Shown here: positions 27,698-36,027 of the stretch, piece by piece | How the letters are laid out: the number at the start of each line of letters is the position of its first letter | How positions within the stretch are numbered: position 1 is the first letter of the stretch | Origin: Plantactinospora mayteni | GTDB lineage: Bacteria; Actinomycetota; Actinomycetes; Mycobacteriales; Micromonosporaceae | Length of the DNA stretch: 64,000 nt | Direction of reading: 5' to 3' | NCBI RefSeq assembly: GCF_016862935.1 | Contig: NZ_BONX01000023.1 | Span: 186,001-250,000 of the forward strand | Program-made: the position numbers and the translations under genes | The notes under the pieces: model-generated | Seen by the model: only the letters and a program-made list of their open reading frames with translations | Database searches by the model: none | Told to the model about the DNA's origin: nothing

Positions 27698-27752
27698 CAA
27701 GATTCTTGGCGAATTGTGGTTCGCAGCGAGCCACAATTCGCCAAGAATCTTG
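27698..27752. repeat. perfect 22-bp inverted repeat after tetR
   Basis: Arms 27698-27719 and 27731-27752 are perfect complements (22 of 22) around an 11-nt loop; the left arm begins CAAGATTCTTGGCGAATT. The outermost 11 bp of each arm are themselves palindromic (CAAGATTCTTG). The sequence is far AT-richer than its surroundings and begins 11 bp past the tetR stop. It may be a strong terminator or a small mobile palindromic element; no target-site duplication is obvious. Confidence 0.9.
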
Positions 27753-27814
27753 ACGCCCTTGCGCCGGGGGCGCCAGCGGGCGGGGTGGGCGGGTGATCAT
27801 GCGATTATGTGGCG

Positions 27815-28333
27815 ATGACCTGGACCGCACCCGATGTCGAGCGGCACCGCGCACCAGTGGTCGCCGACGAGCGCACCATGTTGGACGGCTGGCTCGACTT
27901 CCACCGGCAGACCCTGCTGACCAAGTGCGCCGGGCTGACCGCCGAACAGCTCCGCACCGCCAGCGTCGAACCCTCCGGGCTGACCCTGCTCGGCCTGGTC
28001 CGGCACTGCGCCGACAACGAGCGGTACTGGTTCCGGCAGCAGTTCGCCCGGCTCGACGTACCGTCGCTGTACGCCATCCCGGAGCAGCCGGACCGCGACC
28101 TGGAGGATGTCGCCGACGCCGATCCGGTGGCCGACTTCGCCATCTTCCGGGAGGAGGTCGAACTCGGCCGGCAGGCCGTCGCCGGCCGCGAGCTTGACGA
28201 CACCTTCGTCAGCCCGCGCGGCAAGGACGTCAGCCTGCGCTGGGTCTACCTGCACATGATCGAGGAGTACGCCCGGCACAACGGCCACGCCGACCTGATC
28301 CGCGAGCGCCTCGACGGTACGACCGGCGAGTAG
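27815..28333 (+). CDS. DinB-superfamily protein (DUF664)
   Basis: 172-aa four-helix-bundle protein of the DinB/DUF664 group, often thiol- (mycothiol-) dependent enzymes in actinobacteria. Metal-ligand histidines are visible in LVRHCADNERYWFR and in MIEEYARHNGHADLIRE. ATG 27815 is preceded by GATTAT at the leaderless -10 position; GTG 27809 is an alternative start. Its stop codon lies in a 19-bp tandem repeat. Specific reaction unknown. Confidence 0.88.
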   Translation: MTWTAPDVERHRAPVVADERTMLDGWLDFHRQTLLTKCAGLTAEQLRTASVEPSGLTLLGLVRHCADNERYWFRQQFARLDVPSLYAIPEQPDRDLEDVADADPVADFAIFREEVELGRQAVAGRELDDTFVSPRGKDVSLRWVYLHMIEEYARHNGHADLIRERLDGTTGE

Positions 28334-28364
28334 TCCGACCAGACCCGAGTAGTCCGACCAGCCC
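28327..28364. repeat. 19-bp x2 tandem repeat carrying the DinB stop codon
   Basis: Units 28327-28345 and 28346-28364 share CGAGTAGTCCGACCAG and differ at one base of 19; a partial third copy follows (GAGTGG). The TAG of the DinB gene (28331-28333) is in unit 1. Confidence 0.85.
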
Positions 28365-28386
28365 GAGTGGCTCGAGTGGACCGGAG

Positions 28387-28395
28387 TTATCCACA
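28387..28395 (+). promoter_or_regulatory. isolated perfect DnaA box
   Basis: TTATCCACA matches the DnaA-box consensus exactly. It stands alone about 75 bp upstream of the EspC-like gene, so it may be a DnaA titration or regulatory site, or chance. There is no cluster to suggest an origin. Confidence 0.4.
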
Positions 28396-28468
28396 GCCAC
28401 GGCACACGGGCTCCGAAGTTCGCCCTGAGCCAATAAGGTGCCGGGCAGAAGCGAGGGAAGGCTGGCAG

Positions 28469-28771
28469 ATGGTGCGGGTGGACACCGCCGCGTTGCGGAC
28501 GGCGGCGAAACAACTCCGCGACGAGGCGGCGGAGGTGGTCGGCGAGGCGGTCCAGGCCACCGGGAACACCGAGGGCCAGACAGTACTGGGCTTCGCCTTC
28601 GACCAGTACGGCAGCCACGACGGCTATCAGAGCGTCGCCAAGGCGTGGCGCACCGAACTGGGCTGCCTCGCCGAGGCGCTGCGCCAGCTCGCCGAGGCGA
28701 TGGAGCAGGCGGCCGACAACTACGACCGGTCCGACGAGAACGCCAAGACCCGGATGGGTGGGGCAGGCTGA
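28469..28771 (+). CDS. EspC/WXG100-like small helical protein
   Basis: 100-aa, all-helical protein starting MVRVDTAALRTAAKQLRDEA, which matches the pattern of the EspC/WXG100-type substrates of type VII secretion. No exact WXG turn, though AKAW occurs mid-chain. The ATG has GAGGGAAGG upstream. It overlaps the next gene by one base (TGATG), so the two are co-translated and the proteins may form a heterodimer for export. No secretion-machine gene (EccC and others) is in the window. Confidence 0.8.
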   Translation: MVRVDTAALRTAAKQLRDEAAEVVGEAVQATGNTEGQTVLGFAFDQYGSHDGYQSVAKAWRTELGCLAEALRQLAEAMEQAADNYDRSDENAKTRMGGAG

Positions 28772-30324
28772 TGGCCGACGACAACACGCCGCTGCCCCGG
28801 CTGAAGGAGCTCCAGCGCGACGTCGGGGAGCAGAACGGCATCTGGAACGCCGGCGCCCTGCACTACTCCCTCCGGGACGCCCTACAGGTCGCCGGACCGA
28901 CCGGTACACCGTCCACCCTGGACAACCTTGCCGGCGACTACACCCGGGCGGAGCAGCGCCTCGACGCCGCGCTGATGGCGGTCGGCCGGCTGCGGCGCAC
29001 GACGCTGCCAACGATCTGGGCCGGAGACACCCACGTCGCGGCCGGAGACGCCCTCGCCGCCGCCGAACGCGGGCTGGAGCGCGGGGTCGAGGTGCTGGGC
29101 AAGGTCGCGCAGGGCCTGCGCGGGCTGTCCGCCGCCCTCGAGGGCGGAAAGTCGCGGGACAGCGCCGCCCTGGCTCCGCTGCGCGAGGCGTACGAGCTGA
29201 CCGAGGAGATCACGGCCGGCCCCTTCATCGACCCGCTCAACTACGACGGCGACACGATGCACCGGGCCCACCAGTTGGCCAAGAGCGGGATGGCGGAGCG
29301 GGTCGGGGCGCACACCGCGGTCGCGGAGGCGTCCCGCGAGGCGAGCAGCACCTTCCACGACCTCGCGTCGCAGGCCCGGTTGCAGCGGTTGGCCGACTCA
29401 CCGCTGTCCGCACTGGACGAACTGCTGCTGGCCGACGCCGGCAGCACCGGCGACAGCGTCGACACGGCCGTCCTCTCCGCCGCGATGGCGGACCGGGCGG
29501 CCGACCGGCTCGCCGGGATGGGCGAGGCGGACCGGGCCCGGATGGAGCAACTGCTCGCCTCGGCGGGCAGCCCGGAGCACCGGGCCTACCTGATGCGCGC
29601 CCTGGCCGCCGGCCACGACATCGACCGGATCACCGAGTTCAACCGGCTGATCGGCCCGTACGGCGACGACCCGGCCTGGCTGCGGGAACATCTCAACCCG
29701 CTGGGCGCGGGCGGCCTGGCGGCCGGGCAGCAGCCCACGACGTTCGACGGCGCGGAGTGGACGCAGGGGCAACACCCGACCTGTGTCGCCTCCTCCACGG
29801 TCACCGCCCGGGCCCAGGTGGACCCGCTCTACGCGTTGCAGCTCACCACCGGCGGCCACCCGGGCGACCCGGCGTACGACAACGGTGCCGCGTTCGCCGA
29901 GCGGCTCCGCGACGAGCAGGTCCGGGTGTACGACGGCGAGCGCTCCTGGCTCCAGGAGCTACCGCTGCTGGGCAGCGACGGGATGACCAACGACCAGTCG
30001 GCGACCGTCGCCGACCAGGAGATCGGCGCCCGCACCGGCGCGGACTACGAGAACCGGGACGTGGACAACAGCGACGAGCGCCGCGCGGTGCTGCCGGAGA
30101 TCGAGCGGGCGGTGGACGAGGGGCACGCCGTGCCCTTCTCCAGCCACGACGACAGCGGCGGGCACCAGATGCTGATCATCGGCCACGAGGGCGACAGGCT
30201 CCAGGTCTACAACCCGTGGGGCTACACCGTCTGGGTCGACGAGGACGACTTCGTCAACGGTCGGCTCGGCTCCATCGGCAACGGCGTACCGACCGAGTTC
30301 ACCAGCGTCCGGCTGCCCGGGTGA
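28771..30324 (+). CDS. WXG-helical protein with C-terminal papain-like protease domain
   Basis: 517 aa. The N-terminal 210 residues are helical with a WAG turn at 83-85, resembling WXG100/LXG-type export domains; residues 210-320 form a further helical linker. The C-terminal part looks like a papain/C39-like cysteine peptidase: QGQHPTC (Cys338), SGGHQMLIIG (His465), VYNPWG (Asn481), spaced as in that fold. No signal peptide, so export by a type VII system is inferred. Candidate secreted effector/toxin; the neighbouring small gene (30336) or the chagasin-like gene (30869) could protect the producer. Enzymatic activity not proven. Confidence 0.7.
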   Translation: MADDNTPLPRLKELQRDVGEQNGIWNAGALHYSLRDALQVAGPTGTPSTLDNLAGDYTRAEQRLDAALMAVGRLRRTTLPTIWAGDTHVAAGDALAAAERGLERGVEVLGKVAQGLRGLSAALEGGKSRDSAALAPLREAYELTEEITAGPFIDPLNYDGDTMHRAHQLAKSGMAERVGAHTAVAEASREASSTFHDLASQARLQRLADSPLSALDELLLADAGSTGDSVDTAVLSAAMADRAADRLAGMGEADRARMEQLLASAGSPEHRAYLMRALAAGHDIDRITEFNRLIGPYGDDPAWLREHLNPLGAGGLAAGQQPTTFDGAEWTQGQHPTCVASSTVTARAQVDPLYALQLTTGGHPGDPAYDNGAAFAERLRDEQVRVYDGERSWLQELPLLGSDGMTNDQSATVADQEIGARTGADYENRDVDNSDERRAVLPEIERAVDEGHAVPFSSHDDSGGHQMLIIGHEGDRLQVYNPWGYTVWVDEDDFVNGRLGSIGNGVPTEFTSVRLPG

Positions 30325-30335
30325 GGAGTGCTGCG

Positions 30336-30725
30336 ATGACCTACCCGAGGACCGACGAGGACGAACTGCGGCGCGTCGACGTACCGGCCGAGCTGGTGGC
30401 CCGGCTGCGGGTCGGCCGGCCGCCGGGCGGGGACGCGACCGTCGCCGCCGCGCTGGCCGCGGACCGGCTCGGCACCCAGCCCCGGTCGCTGACCTTCCTC
30501 GCCGAGGTGGTCCGGCGGGGTGGCACCGGTTTCGCCGGTACCCTGCCGGAGCCGCTGCCGACCCCGGAGCAGGCGGCGCTCGCCGCGACCTGGCTGGCCG
30601 CCGCGAACAGCGTCGAGGTGTCGGACCGTGGGCCCAATCACGACGAGACGGTGGCCCGCTGGCTGGAGAACGTGGCCCTGCTGGTGGCGGCCCGCCGCCG
30701 AGCCGGCGCAGCCGCCGCAGACTGA
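30336..30725 (+). CDS. small protein of unknown function, cassette partner
   Basis: 129-aa mainly helical protein with no family I recognise. ATG 30336 has GAGGAG seven bases upstream and lies 11 bp after the protease gene, so it belongs to the same operon. It has no signal peptide or membrane segment. Small size and position suggest a chaperone or immunity protein for the WXG-papain protein, purely from context. Confidence 0.7.
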   Translation: MTYPRTDEDELRRVDVPAELVARLRVGRPPGGDATVAAALAADRLGTQPRSLTFLAEVVRRGGTGFAGTLPEPLPTPEQAALAATWLAAANSVEVSDRGPNHDETVARWLENVALLVAARRRAGAAAAD

Positions 30726-30734
30726 GGCGCCGGC

Positions 30735-30890
30735 GCGCTCACCAGACCCTCACCGCCGAAGCGCTCAGCAGACCCTCACCGCCGAAGCGCTCAGGAAACC
30801 GTCACCGTCGAGGCGCTCAGCAGACCGCCACCGCCGAAGCGCTCAGCAGACCGTCATCGCCGGGGCGCTCAGGAGACGGTCACCGTCCAG
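30735..30890. repeat. 26-bp x6 tandem repeat ending on a stop codon
   Basis: Six contiguous 26-bp units start at 30735, 30761, 30787, 30813, 30839 and 30865, all beginning GCGCTCA and ending near CACCG; pairwise they differ at about 1-7 positions. The last unit encodes the C-terminus of the minus-strand chagasin-like protein and contains its stop (30869-30871); the other five run downstream of it. Twenty-six is not a multiple of three, so minus-strand TGA triplets fall in all frames. No spacers, so not CRISPR. Confidence 0.92.
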
Positions 30891-31321
30891 GTGACCGTCT
30901 CCGACGCCGCCCTGGCCGCCTCGTTCCCGCAGCCCTGGAAGCAGTTCGTCAGGGTGATCGCGACCTGTCCGGAACGCCGGGCGTCGAACAGGAAGTAGCG
31001 GTTGCCGCCGCCGCCCCCGGCCGCCGGCCCGAAAATCCGGTCCCTCAGGCTGTCGGAGATCAGCTCGTCCTCGACCAGCGTCACCAGGTTAGCCGGCTCG
31101 GCGGTGGCGCTCCAGTTGTCGCCGACCGAGGCGCCCCGGTCCGAGACCCGGACCGAGAAGCGGTCTCCCGACTCCACTGTGGCCGAAGTCGCCTGCCGGT
31201 CCAGGACGGTCCCGTACCGGGCGTTGCGCCGGATCGTCAGCCCGACGACCGTGGTCAGGCCGACCACCAGCACCAGGGCGAGGGCGGCGCCGACGAGCAC
31301 GAGACGCTTAGGCGAGGCCAC
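30869..31321 (-). CDS. membrane-anchored chagasin-like (I42) protein
   Basis: 150 aa: N-terminal signal-anchor (about 8-30), then one Ig-like beta domain facing outward. The order GDRFSVRVSDRG, a GDNW turn at 67-70, and a GGGGGNRYFLFDARRSGQVAITLTN strand pair (102 on) follows the chagasin/ICP plan of inhibitors of papain-like proteases (BC, DE, FG loops). Two Cys (127, 131) could form a disulfide. The canonical NPTTGYxW loop is degenerate, so inhibitory activity is uncertain. Encoded convergently to the WXG-papain cassette. Confidence 0.6.
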   Translation of the reverse strand: MASPKRLVLVGAALALVLVVGLTTVVGLTIRRNARYGTVLDRQATSATVESGDRFSVRVSDRGASVGDNWSATAEPANLVTLVEDELISDSLRDRIFGPAAGGGGGNRYFLFDARRSGQVAITLTNCFQGCGNEAARAASETVTWTVTVS

Positions 31322-31378
31322 AGCGGACGACGATACCGGGCAGCCGCCACCGCCTGGGTACCCGCCGAACGGGGCCGC

Positions 31379-32002
31379 TCACCGGGCCAGCGCGGCGCGC
31401 AGGTAGCGCAGGTCCTCCGCCCCGCTCCACCGGTACGCCGACAGCCCGGCCACCCGGGCCCCCCGAACCGACCGGTCCGAGTCGTCGACGAAGAGCACCT
31501 GGGCCGGCGGGACGCCGACGGCCAGACAGGCCCGCTGGAAGTATTCCTTCGACGGCTTGGAGACGCCCAGCTCGGACGAGTTGACCACCACGTCCACCTC
31601 GTCGGTCAGCCCGAGCAGCGCCAGGTCGGCGTCGAGCAGGTCGGTGGCGTTGGTGGCCAGTCCGACCCGGATCCCGGCCGCCCGCACCTCGCGGACGAAG
31701 CCGAGTACCTCCGGGTCCACGGTGCCCCGGTCGGCCTGCCACTCCTGCACCGCCGCCCGGGCCCGGTCCGGCCCACCGGCCGGCTCGGCGAGCGCGTCGG
31801 CGATCCCGGCCAGCCAGTCGGCGTGACTGAGTTGCCCGGTGACCGCCGGTTGCAGCAGCGACGACTGCATCGCGGTGTCGTAGAGCGCGCCGGCCGGCAG
31901 CCCGTACCGGCGCTCGACGGCGGCGGTGCTCTCCGGGTCCCACCGCCGCAACACCCCGTCCAGATCCACCAGCAGGGCGGTCGGGCGTTCCCGCCGGGCC
32001 AT
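31379..32002 (-). CDS. HAD-superfamily hydrolase
   Basis: 207-aa haloacid dehalogenase-type phosphatase. Motif I is LLVDLDGVLRRW with both catalytic Asp; motif II is LATNAT; motif III has Lys in GVSKPSKEYFQRA; motif IV is VLFVDDSDRSVRGA. A helical cap lies between motifs I and II, as in subfamily IA. The start codon directly abuts the smc stop (TGAATG), so it is co-transcribed with smc. Substrate unknown. Confidence 0.9.
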   Translation of the reverse strand: MARRERPTALLVDLDGVLRRWDPESTAAVERRYGLPAGALYDTAMQSSLLQPAVTGQLSHADWLAGIADALAEPAGGPDRARAAVQEWQADRGTVDPEVLGFVREVRAAGIRVGLATNATDLLDADLALLGLTDEVDVVVNSSELGVSKPSKEYFQRACLAVGVPPAQVLFVDDSDRSVRGARVAGLSAYRWSGAEDLRYLRAALAR

Positions 32003-35000
32003 TCAGTCCTCCTCGTTGCTGAGCCGTTGGCTGATCACCTGGGTCACGCCGCTGCGCATGGTCACGCCGTACAGGGCGTCGGCGACCTCCATCGTGCGCT
32101 TCTGGTGGGTGACGACGATGAGCTGGCTCTTCTCCCGCAACTGGGCCATCAGGGTGATCAGCCGGCCCAGGTTGACGTCGTCGAGCGCCGCCTCGACCTC
32201 GTCCATGATGTAGAACGGACTGGGTCGGGCCCGGAAGATCGCCACCAGCATCGCGACGGCGGTCAGCGACCGCTCGCCGCCGGAGAGCAGCGACAGCCGC
32301 TTGATCTTCTTGCCCGGCGGGCGGGCCTCGACCTCGACGCCGGTGGTGAGCAGGTCCTCCGGGTCGGTGAGCACCAACCGCCCCTCGCCGCCGGGGAAGA
32401 GCACGGTGAAGACCTGCTCGAACTCCCGGGCGGTGTCGTGGTAGGCGCTGGCGAAGACCTCCAGGATCCGGTCGTCCACGTCCTTGACCACGGTGAGCAG
32501 GTCCCGGCGGGTCGCCTTCAGGTCTTCGAGCTGCTCGGAGAGGAACTTGTAGCGCTCCTCCAGGGCGGCGAACTCCTCCAGGGCCAGCGGGTTGACCTTG
32601 CCGAGCAGGGCCAGTTCGCGTTCCGCCTTGGCGGCCCGCTTCTCCTGCACCGGCCGCTCGAACGGCACCGGTTCGGGGGCCGACCGGTCGTCCTTCTCGG
32701 CGGCGGCGATCTCGGCCTGGCTGGGCGGGACCGGCTGCTGCGGACCGTACTCGGAGATCAGCGTCTCCACGTCCAGCCCGAAGTCCTCGGCCGCCTTCGC
32801 CTCCAACTGCTCGATCCGCAGCCGCTGCTCGGCCCGGGCCACCTCGTCCCGGTGTACCGCGCTGGTCAGCCGCTCCAGGTCGGCGCCGAGCCGCTTGGCC
32901 GCGCCGCGTACCTCCTGGAGTTCGGCCTCCCGGGCGGACCGGGCCGCCGCGACGGCGTCCCGGGTCTGCTCGGCTGCGGCCAGTGACACCGCGAGCCTGG
33001 TCAGCGCCTCCCGGGCGCCGAACTCGACGGCCCGGGCGATACCGGCGCCCCGGGCCCGGGCGGCCCGCCGGGCGGCGGCCCGCTCCCGGGCGGCCCGCTC
33101 GGCGGCGGCCTGCCGGGCCAGCGAGTCGGCGCGGCCGGCGATCGAGGCGACCCGCTCCTCGGCGGTACGCACCGCGAGCCGGACCTCCATCTCGTTCTGC
33201 CGCGCCTGCGGCAGGTACGCGGCCAACTCGTCCCGCTCCTCGGTGGACGGGTCGGCGTCGATCGGGGTCGCCTCGGCCAGGCTGAGCCGCTCCTCCAGTT
33301 CGGCCAGGCCGGCGAGATCGTGCTCCCGGGCCTGCTCGGCGCGGCCCCGCGACTCGGCCAGCCGGTCCATCTCGGCCTTGGCCGACCGGGCGGCGGCGCC
33401 CAGCTCGGCGAGCCGGCGGGCGGCGGCGTTGCGCTGCCCCTCCGCGTCCCGCTTCACGGCTGCGGCGGCGGCCACCTCCTGCTTGCGCTCGGCCACCTCC
33501 TCGCGGGCCTCGCCGAGCTGTTCGCGCAGCTCGGCGATGGTCTGCTCGGCGGCGACCCGGTTGGTCCGGGCCTCCTCGACGGCGGCCTGCACCTCCAGGA
33601 AGCTCGGTGCCTTGGCCGAGCCGCCGGCCGCCGCGTAGCCGCCGACCACGTCACCGTCGGCGGTCACCGCACGCAGCTCGGGGTTGCCGGCCACCAGCTT
33701 GGTCGCGGCCTCCAGCGTGTCGACGAGTACGACGTCGCGGAGCGCCCGGTGCACCGCCGGGCGTACCTCGTCGGGGCAGCCGACCAGGTCCGGCGCCCAG
33801 CGCGCCCCGGCCGGCAGGGCGGGGCGGAGTGCGTCCGGCGAGCCGATCATGCCCGGTCCGGCGTGGCCGCCGACCAGCAGCTCGGCCCGGCCGGCGTCCT
33901 GGATCTTCAGCCACCGCATCGCCTCGGCCGCCTCGTCCACCCCGGCCACCGCCACGGCGTCGGCCAGCGAGCCGAGCGCGGCGGCCAGCGCCGCCTCGTG
34001 CCCGGGCGCGACGGTCAGCATCCCGGCCAGGCTGCCCAGCAGTCCCGGTACCTGGTCGGCGCGGGCCAGCAGCGCCCCGGCGCCGTCCTTGCGGCGCAGC
34101 CCCATCGCCAGCGCCTCTTCCCGGGCCTTCCAGGTCGCCGCGTCCTTCTCCGCCGCCCGTTCGGCATCGGAGAGGGTACGCACCCGCGCCGCCGCCTCCT
34201 CCTGCGCGGCGACCGCCTCGGCGTGCCGGGCGTCCAGCTCGGCGTTGTCCCGATCCGCCTCCGAGGACTGCTCGGCGACGGCGTCCAGCTCGTTCTGACT
34301 CTGCTCCGCCCGCACCTGCGCGTCGGCGTGCGCGGCGGCGAGCCGTTCGATCTCCTCGGCCGCCGACCCGGTACGCGCCCGCGCCGAGTTGACCTGCCCG
34401 GTCAGCTTCGCCAGCCCCTCGCGCCGGTCGGCAATCGCCTTCGCGGCCGCCACCAGCGCGCGTTCGGCCTCGGCGAGCTGCCGTTCGAGCTGCTGGCGGC
34501 TCTCCACCGCCTCGGCCAGCCGGATCTGGTCCTCGGTGAGCGCGGCGCGCAGCTCCTCCTCGTGCGCCCGCACCTCCTCGGCCTCGGCTTCCAACCGCTC
34601 GGGGTCCCGTCCCGGCCGCTCGTCGTCCGGCGTGGTACTCAGGTGCCGCAGCCGCTCCCGCGCGAGTTGCTCTGTCGAGCGGAACCGCTCGGTGAGCGCG
34701 GAGAGCCGATACCAGGTGTCCTGGGCCCGGGCCAGCAGCGGGGCGTCCTCGGCGAGCGCCTCCTCCAACTCGGCGAGCCGGGACTGCACCTCGGCGTGTT
34801 CCGCCTCGACCTGCTCGCGGCGCTGCCGCAGGGCCGCCTCGTCGGCGATCTCCTTGTCCAGCGTCGAGCGGAGCGTGGCCAGGTCGTCGGCGAGCAGCCG
34901 CAGCCGGGCGTCCCGCAGGTCGGCCTGGATCCCCTGGGCCCGTCGGGCCACCTCGGCCTGCCGGCCCAGCGGCTTGAGCTGGCGGCGCAGCTCGGCGGTC

Positions 35001-35581
35001 AGATCGGTCAGCCGGTTCAGGTTGACCTGCATCGCGTCGAGCTTGCGCAGCGCCTTCTCCTTGCGCTTGCGATGCTTGAGTACCCCCGCCGCCTCCTCGA
35101 TGAAGGCCCGCCGGTCCTCCGGCTTCGCGTGCAGTACGGCGTCGAGCTGGCCCTGCCCGACGATCACGTGCATCTCCCGGCCGATGCCGGAGTCGGAGAG
35201 GAGTTCCTGGATGTCGAGGAGCCGGCAGGAGTCGCCGTTGATCTCGTATTCGCTCTCGCCGGACCGGAACATCCGGCGGGTGATCGACACCTCGGTGTAG
35301 TCGATCGGCAGCGCGCCGTCGGTGTTGTCGATCGTCAGGGTGACCTCGGCCCGACCCAGCGGTGCCCGGCCGGCGGTACCGGCGAAGATCACGTCCTCCA
35401 TCTTGCCGCCACGCAGCGCCTTCGCGCTGTGCTCGCCGAGTACCCAGGCGATCGCGTCGACGACGTTCGACTTGCCCGAGCCGTTGGGACCCACCACGCA
35501 GGTGATCCCCGGCTCCAGCTTGAAGGTCGTGCTGGAGGCGAAGGACTTGAAGCCCTTCACCGTCAGGCTCTTGAGATACAC
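32003..35581 (-). CDS. smc: chromosome segregation protein SMC
   Basis: 1192-aa condensin ATPase that compacts and segregates the chromosome with ScpAB. N-terminal Walker A GPNGSGKS at about 31-38, two long coiled coils (heptad-rich Ala/Glu/Arg) flanking a Gly-rich hinge near 510-680, and a C-terminal head with LLSGGERSLTAVAML signature and YIMDEVEAALDD Walker B. GTG 35581 has GAGGATC upstream. Length and order are normal. scpA/scpB are not in the window. Confidence 0.97.
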   Translation of the reverse strand: MYLKSLTVKGFKSFASSTTFKLEPGITCVVGPNGSGKSNVVDAIAWVLGEHSAKALRGGKMEDVIFAGTAGRAPLGRAEVTLTIDNTDGALPIDYTEVSITRRMFRSGESEYEINGDSCRLLDIQELLSDSGIGREMHVIVGQGQLDAVLHAKPEDRRAFIEEAAGVLKHRKRKEKALRKLDAMQVNLNRLTDLTAELRRQLKPLGRQAEVARRAQGIQADLRDARLRLLADDLATLRSTLDKEIADEAALRQRREQVEAEHAEVQSRLAELEEALAEDAPLLARAQDTWYRLSALTERFRSTEQLARERLRHLSTTPDDERPGRDPERLEAEAEEVRAHEEELRAALTEDQIRLAEAVESRQQLERQLAEAERALVAAAKAIADRREGLAKLTGQVNSARARTGSAAEEIERLAAAHADAQVRAEQSQNELDAVAEQSSEADRDNAELDARHAEAVAAQEEAAARVRTLSDAERAAEKDAATWKAREEALAMGLRRKDGAGALLARADQVPGLLGSLAGMLTVAPGHEAALAAALGSLADAVAVAGVDEAAEAMRWLKIQDAGRAELLVGGHAGPGMIGSPDALRPALPAGARWAPDLVGCPDEVRPAVHRALRDVVLVDTLEAATKLVAGNPELRAVTADGDVVGGYAAAGGSAKAPSFLEVQAAVEEARTNRVAAEQTIAELREQLGEAREEVAERKQEVAAAAAVKRDAEGQRNAAARRLAELGAAARSAKAEMDRLAESRGRAEQAREHDLAGLAELEERLSLAEATPIDADPSTEERDELAAYLPQARQNEMEVRLAVRTAEERVASIAGRADSLARQAAAERAARERAAARRAARARGAGIARAVEFGAREALTRLAVSLAAAEQTRDAVAAARSAREAELQEVRGAAKRLGADLERLTSAVHRDEVARAEQRLRIEQLEAKAAEDFGLDVETLISEYGPQQPVPPSQAEIAAAEKDDRSAPEPVPFERPVQEKRAAKAERELALLGKVNPLALEEFAALEERYKFLSEQLEDLKATRRDLLTVVKDVDDRILEVFASAYHDTAREFEQVFTVLFPGGEGRLVLTDPEDLLTTGVEVEARPPGKKIKRLSLLSGGERSLTAVAMLVAIFRARPSPFYIMDEVEAALDDVNLGRLITLMAQLREKSQLIVVTHQKRTMEVADALYGVTMRSGVTQVISQRLSNEED

Positions 35582-35830
35582 GTTCCCGATCCTCGTCCGG
35601 CGCGACCGCCGGGCAGACTCGACGCTTCCCGGTCCGTCCCGCTCCCGGTCCGGTACCGCCCCGACCGCTCGTCAGCCGCTCGGCCGCGCCCGAACTCGGC
35701 GGAGATTGTGCCCCCGGCGGCGGGAGCCTGGTCAACCCGCAGGGTAACCCGGGGGCGGTCGTCCTGCTCGACGCGGCACGCAGCGACCAGCGTATCCGGT
35801 GCTCCGAAGCCCGGGTAGGACACGACCGGC

Positions 35831-35938
35831 CGCCGTACTCCCACCGGGCGCCGTACTCCCACCGGGCGGGGACGGGACCGGCGGGAGGCGTACCCGGGGA
35901 ACGGGCGTACCCGGGGAACGGGCGTACCCGGGGAAACA
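35831..35938. repeat. two tandem repeat sets upstream of smc
   Basis: Set A: two identical 18-bp units, 35831-35848 and 35849-35866 (CGCCGTACTCCCACCGGG). Set B: 17-bp units at 35889-35905 and 35906-35922 plus 15-16 bases of a third (CGTACCCGGGGAACGGG). Both lie in the 446-bp spacer (35582-36027) between the small coiled-coil gene and smc, where I see no coding sequence. Confidence 0.85.
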
Positions 35939-35943
35939 GAACT

Positions 35944-35976
35944 GCGCGCCGCCACAGATGTGTCGGCGCGCTTTTT
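35944..35976. terminator. intrinsic-type hairpin between small gene and smc
   Basis: GCGCGCCG (35944-35951) pairs with CGGCGCGC (35964-35971), followed on the plus strand by TTTTT (35972-35976). On the minus strand it lies 52 bp after the small coiled-coil gene and is followed by a weak T-rich stretch, so it may serve that gene, but the good U-tract faces the plus strand, where no upstream gene is apparent. Confidence 0.7.
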
Positions 35977-36027
35977 CTGGTGCGATTCAGTTGTCAGGCG
36001 GGGCGCCGGTTGCCCGACGCCCGGAGC

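Noticed and set aside
28387-28395. Replication origin
   Set aside because: A single DnaA box without an AT-rich region or dnaA/dnaN neighbours.
30735-30890. CRISPR array
   Set aside because: Units are contiguous with no spacers and there are no cas genes; it is a simple tandem repeat.
33320-35818. Long plus-strand frames antisense to smc
   Set aside because: GC-rich antisense shadow; low-complexity Arg/Pro/Gly-rich, no ribosome site, no domain.
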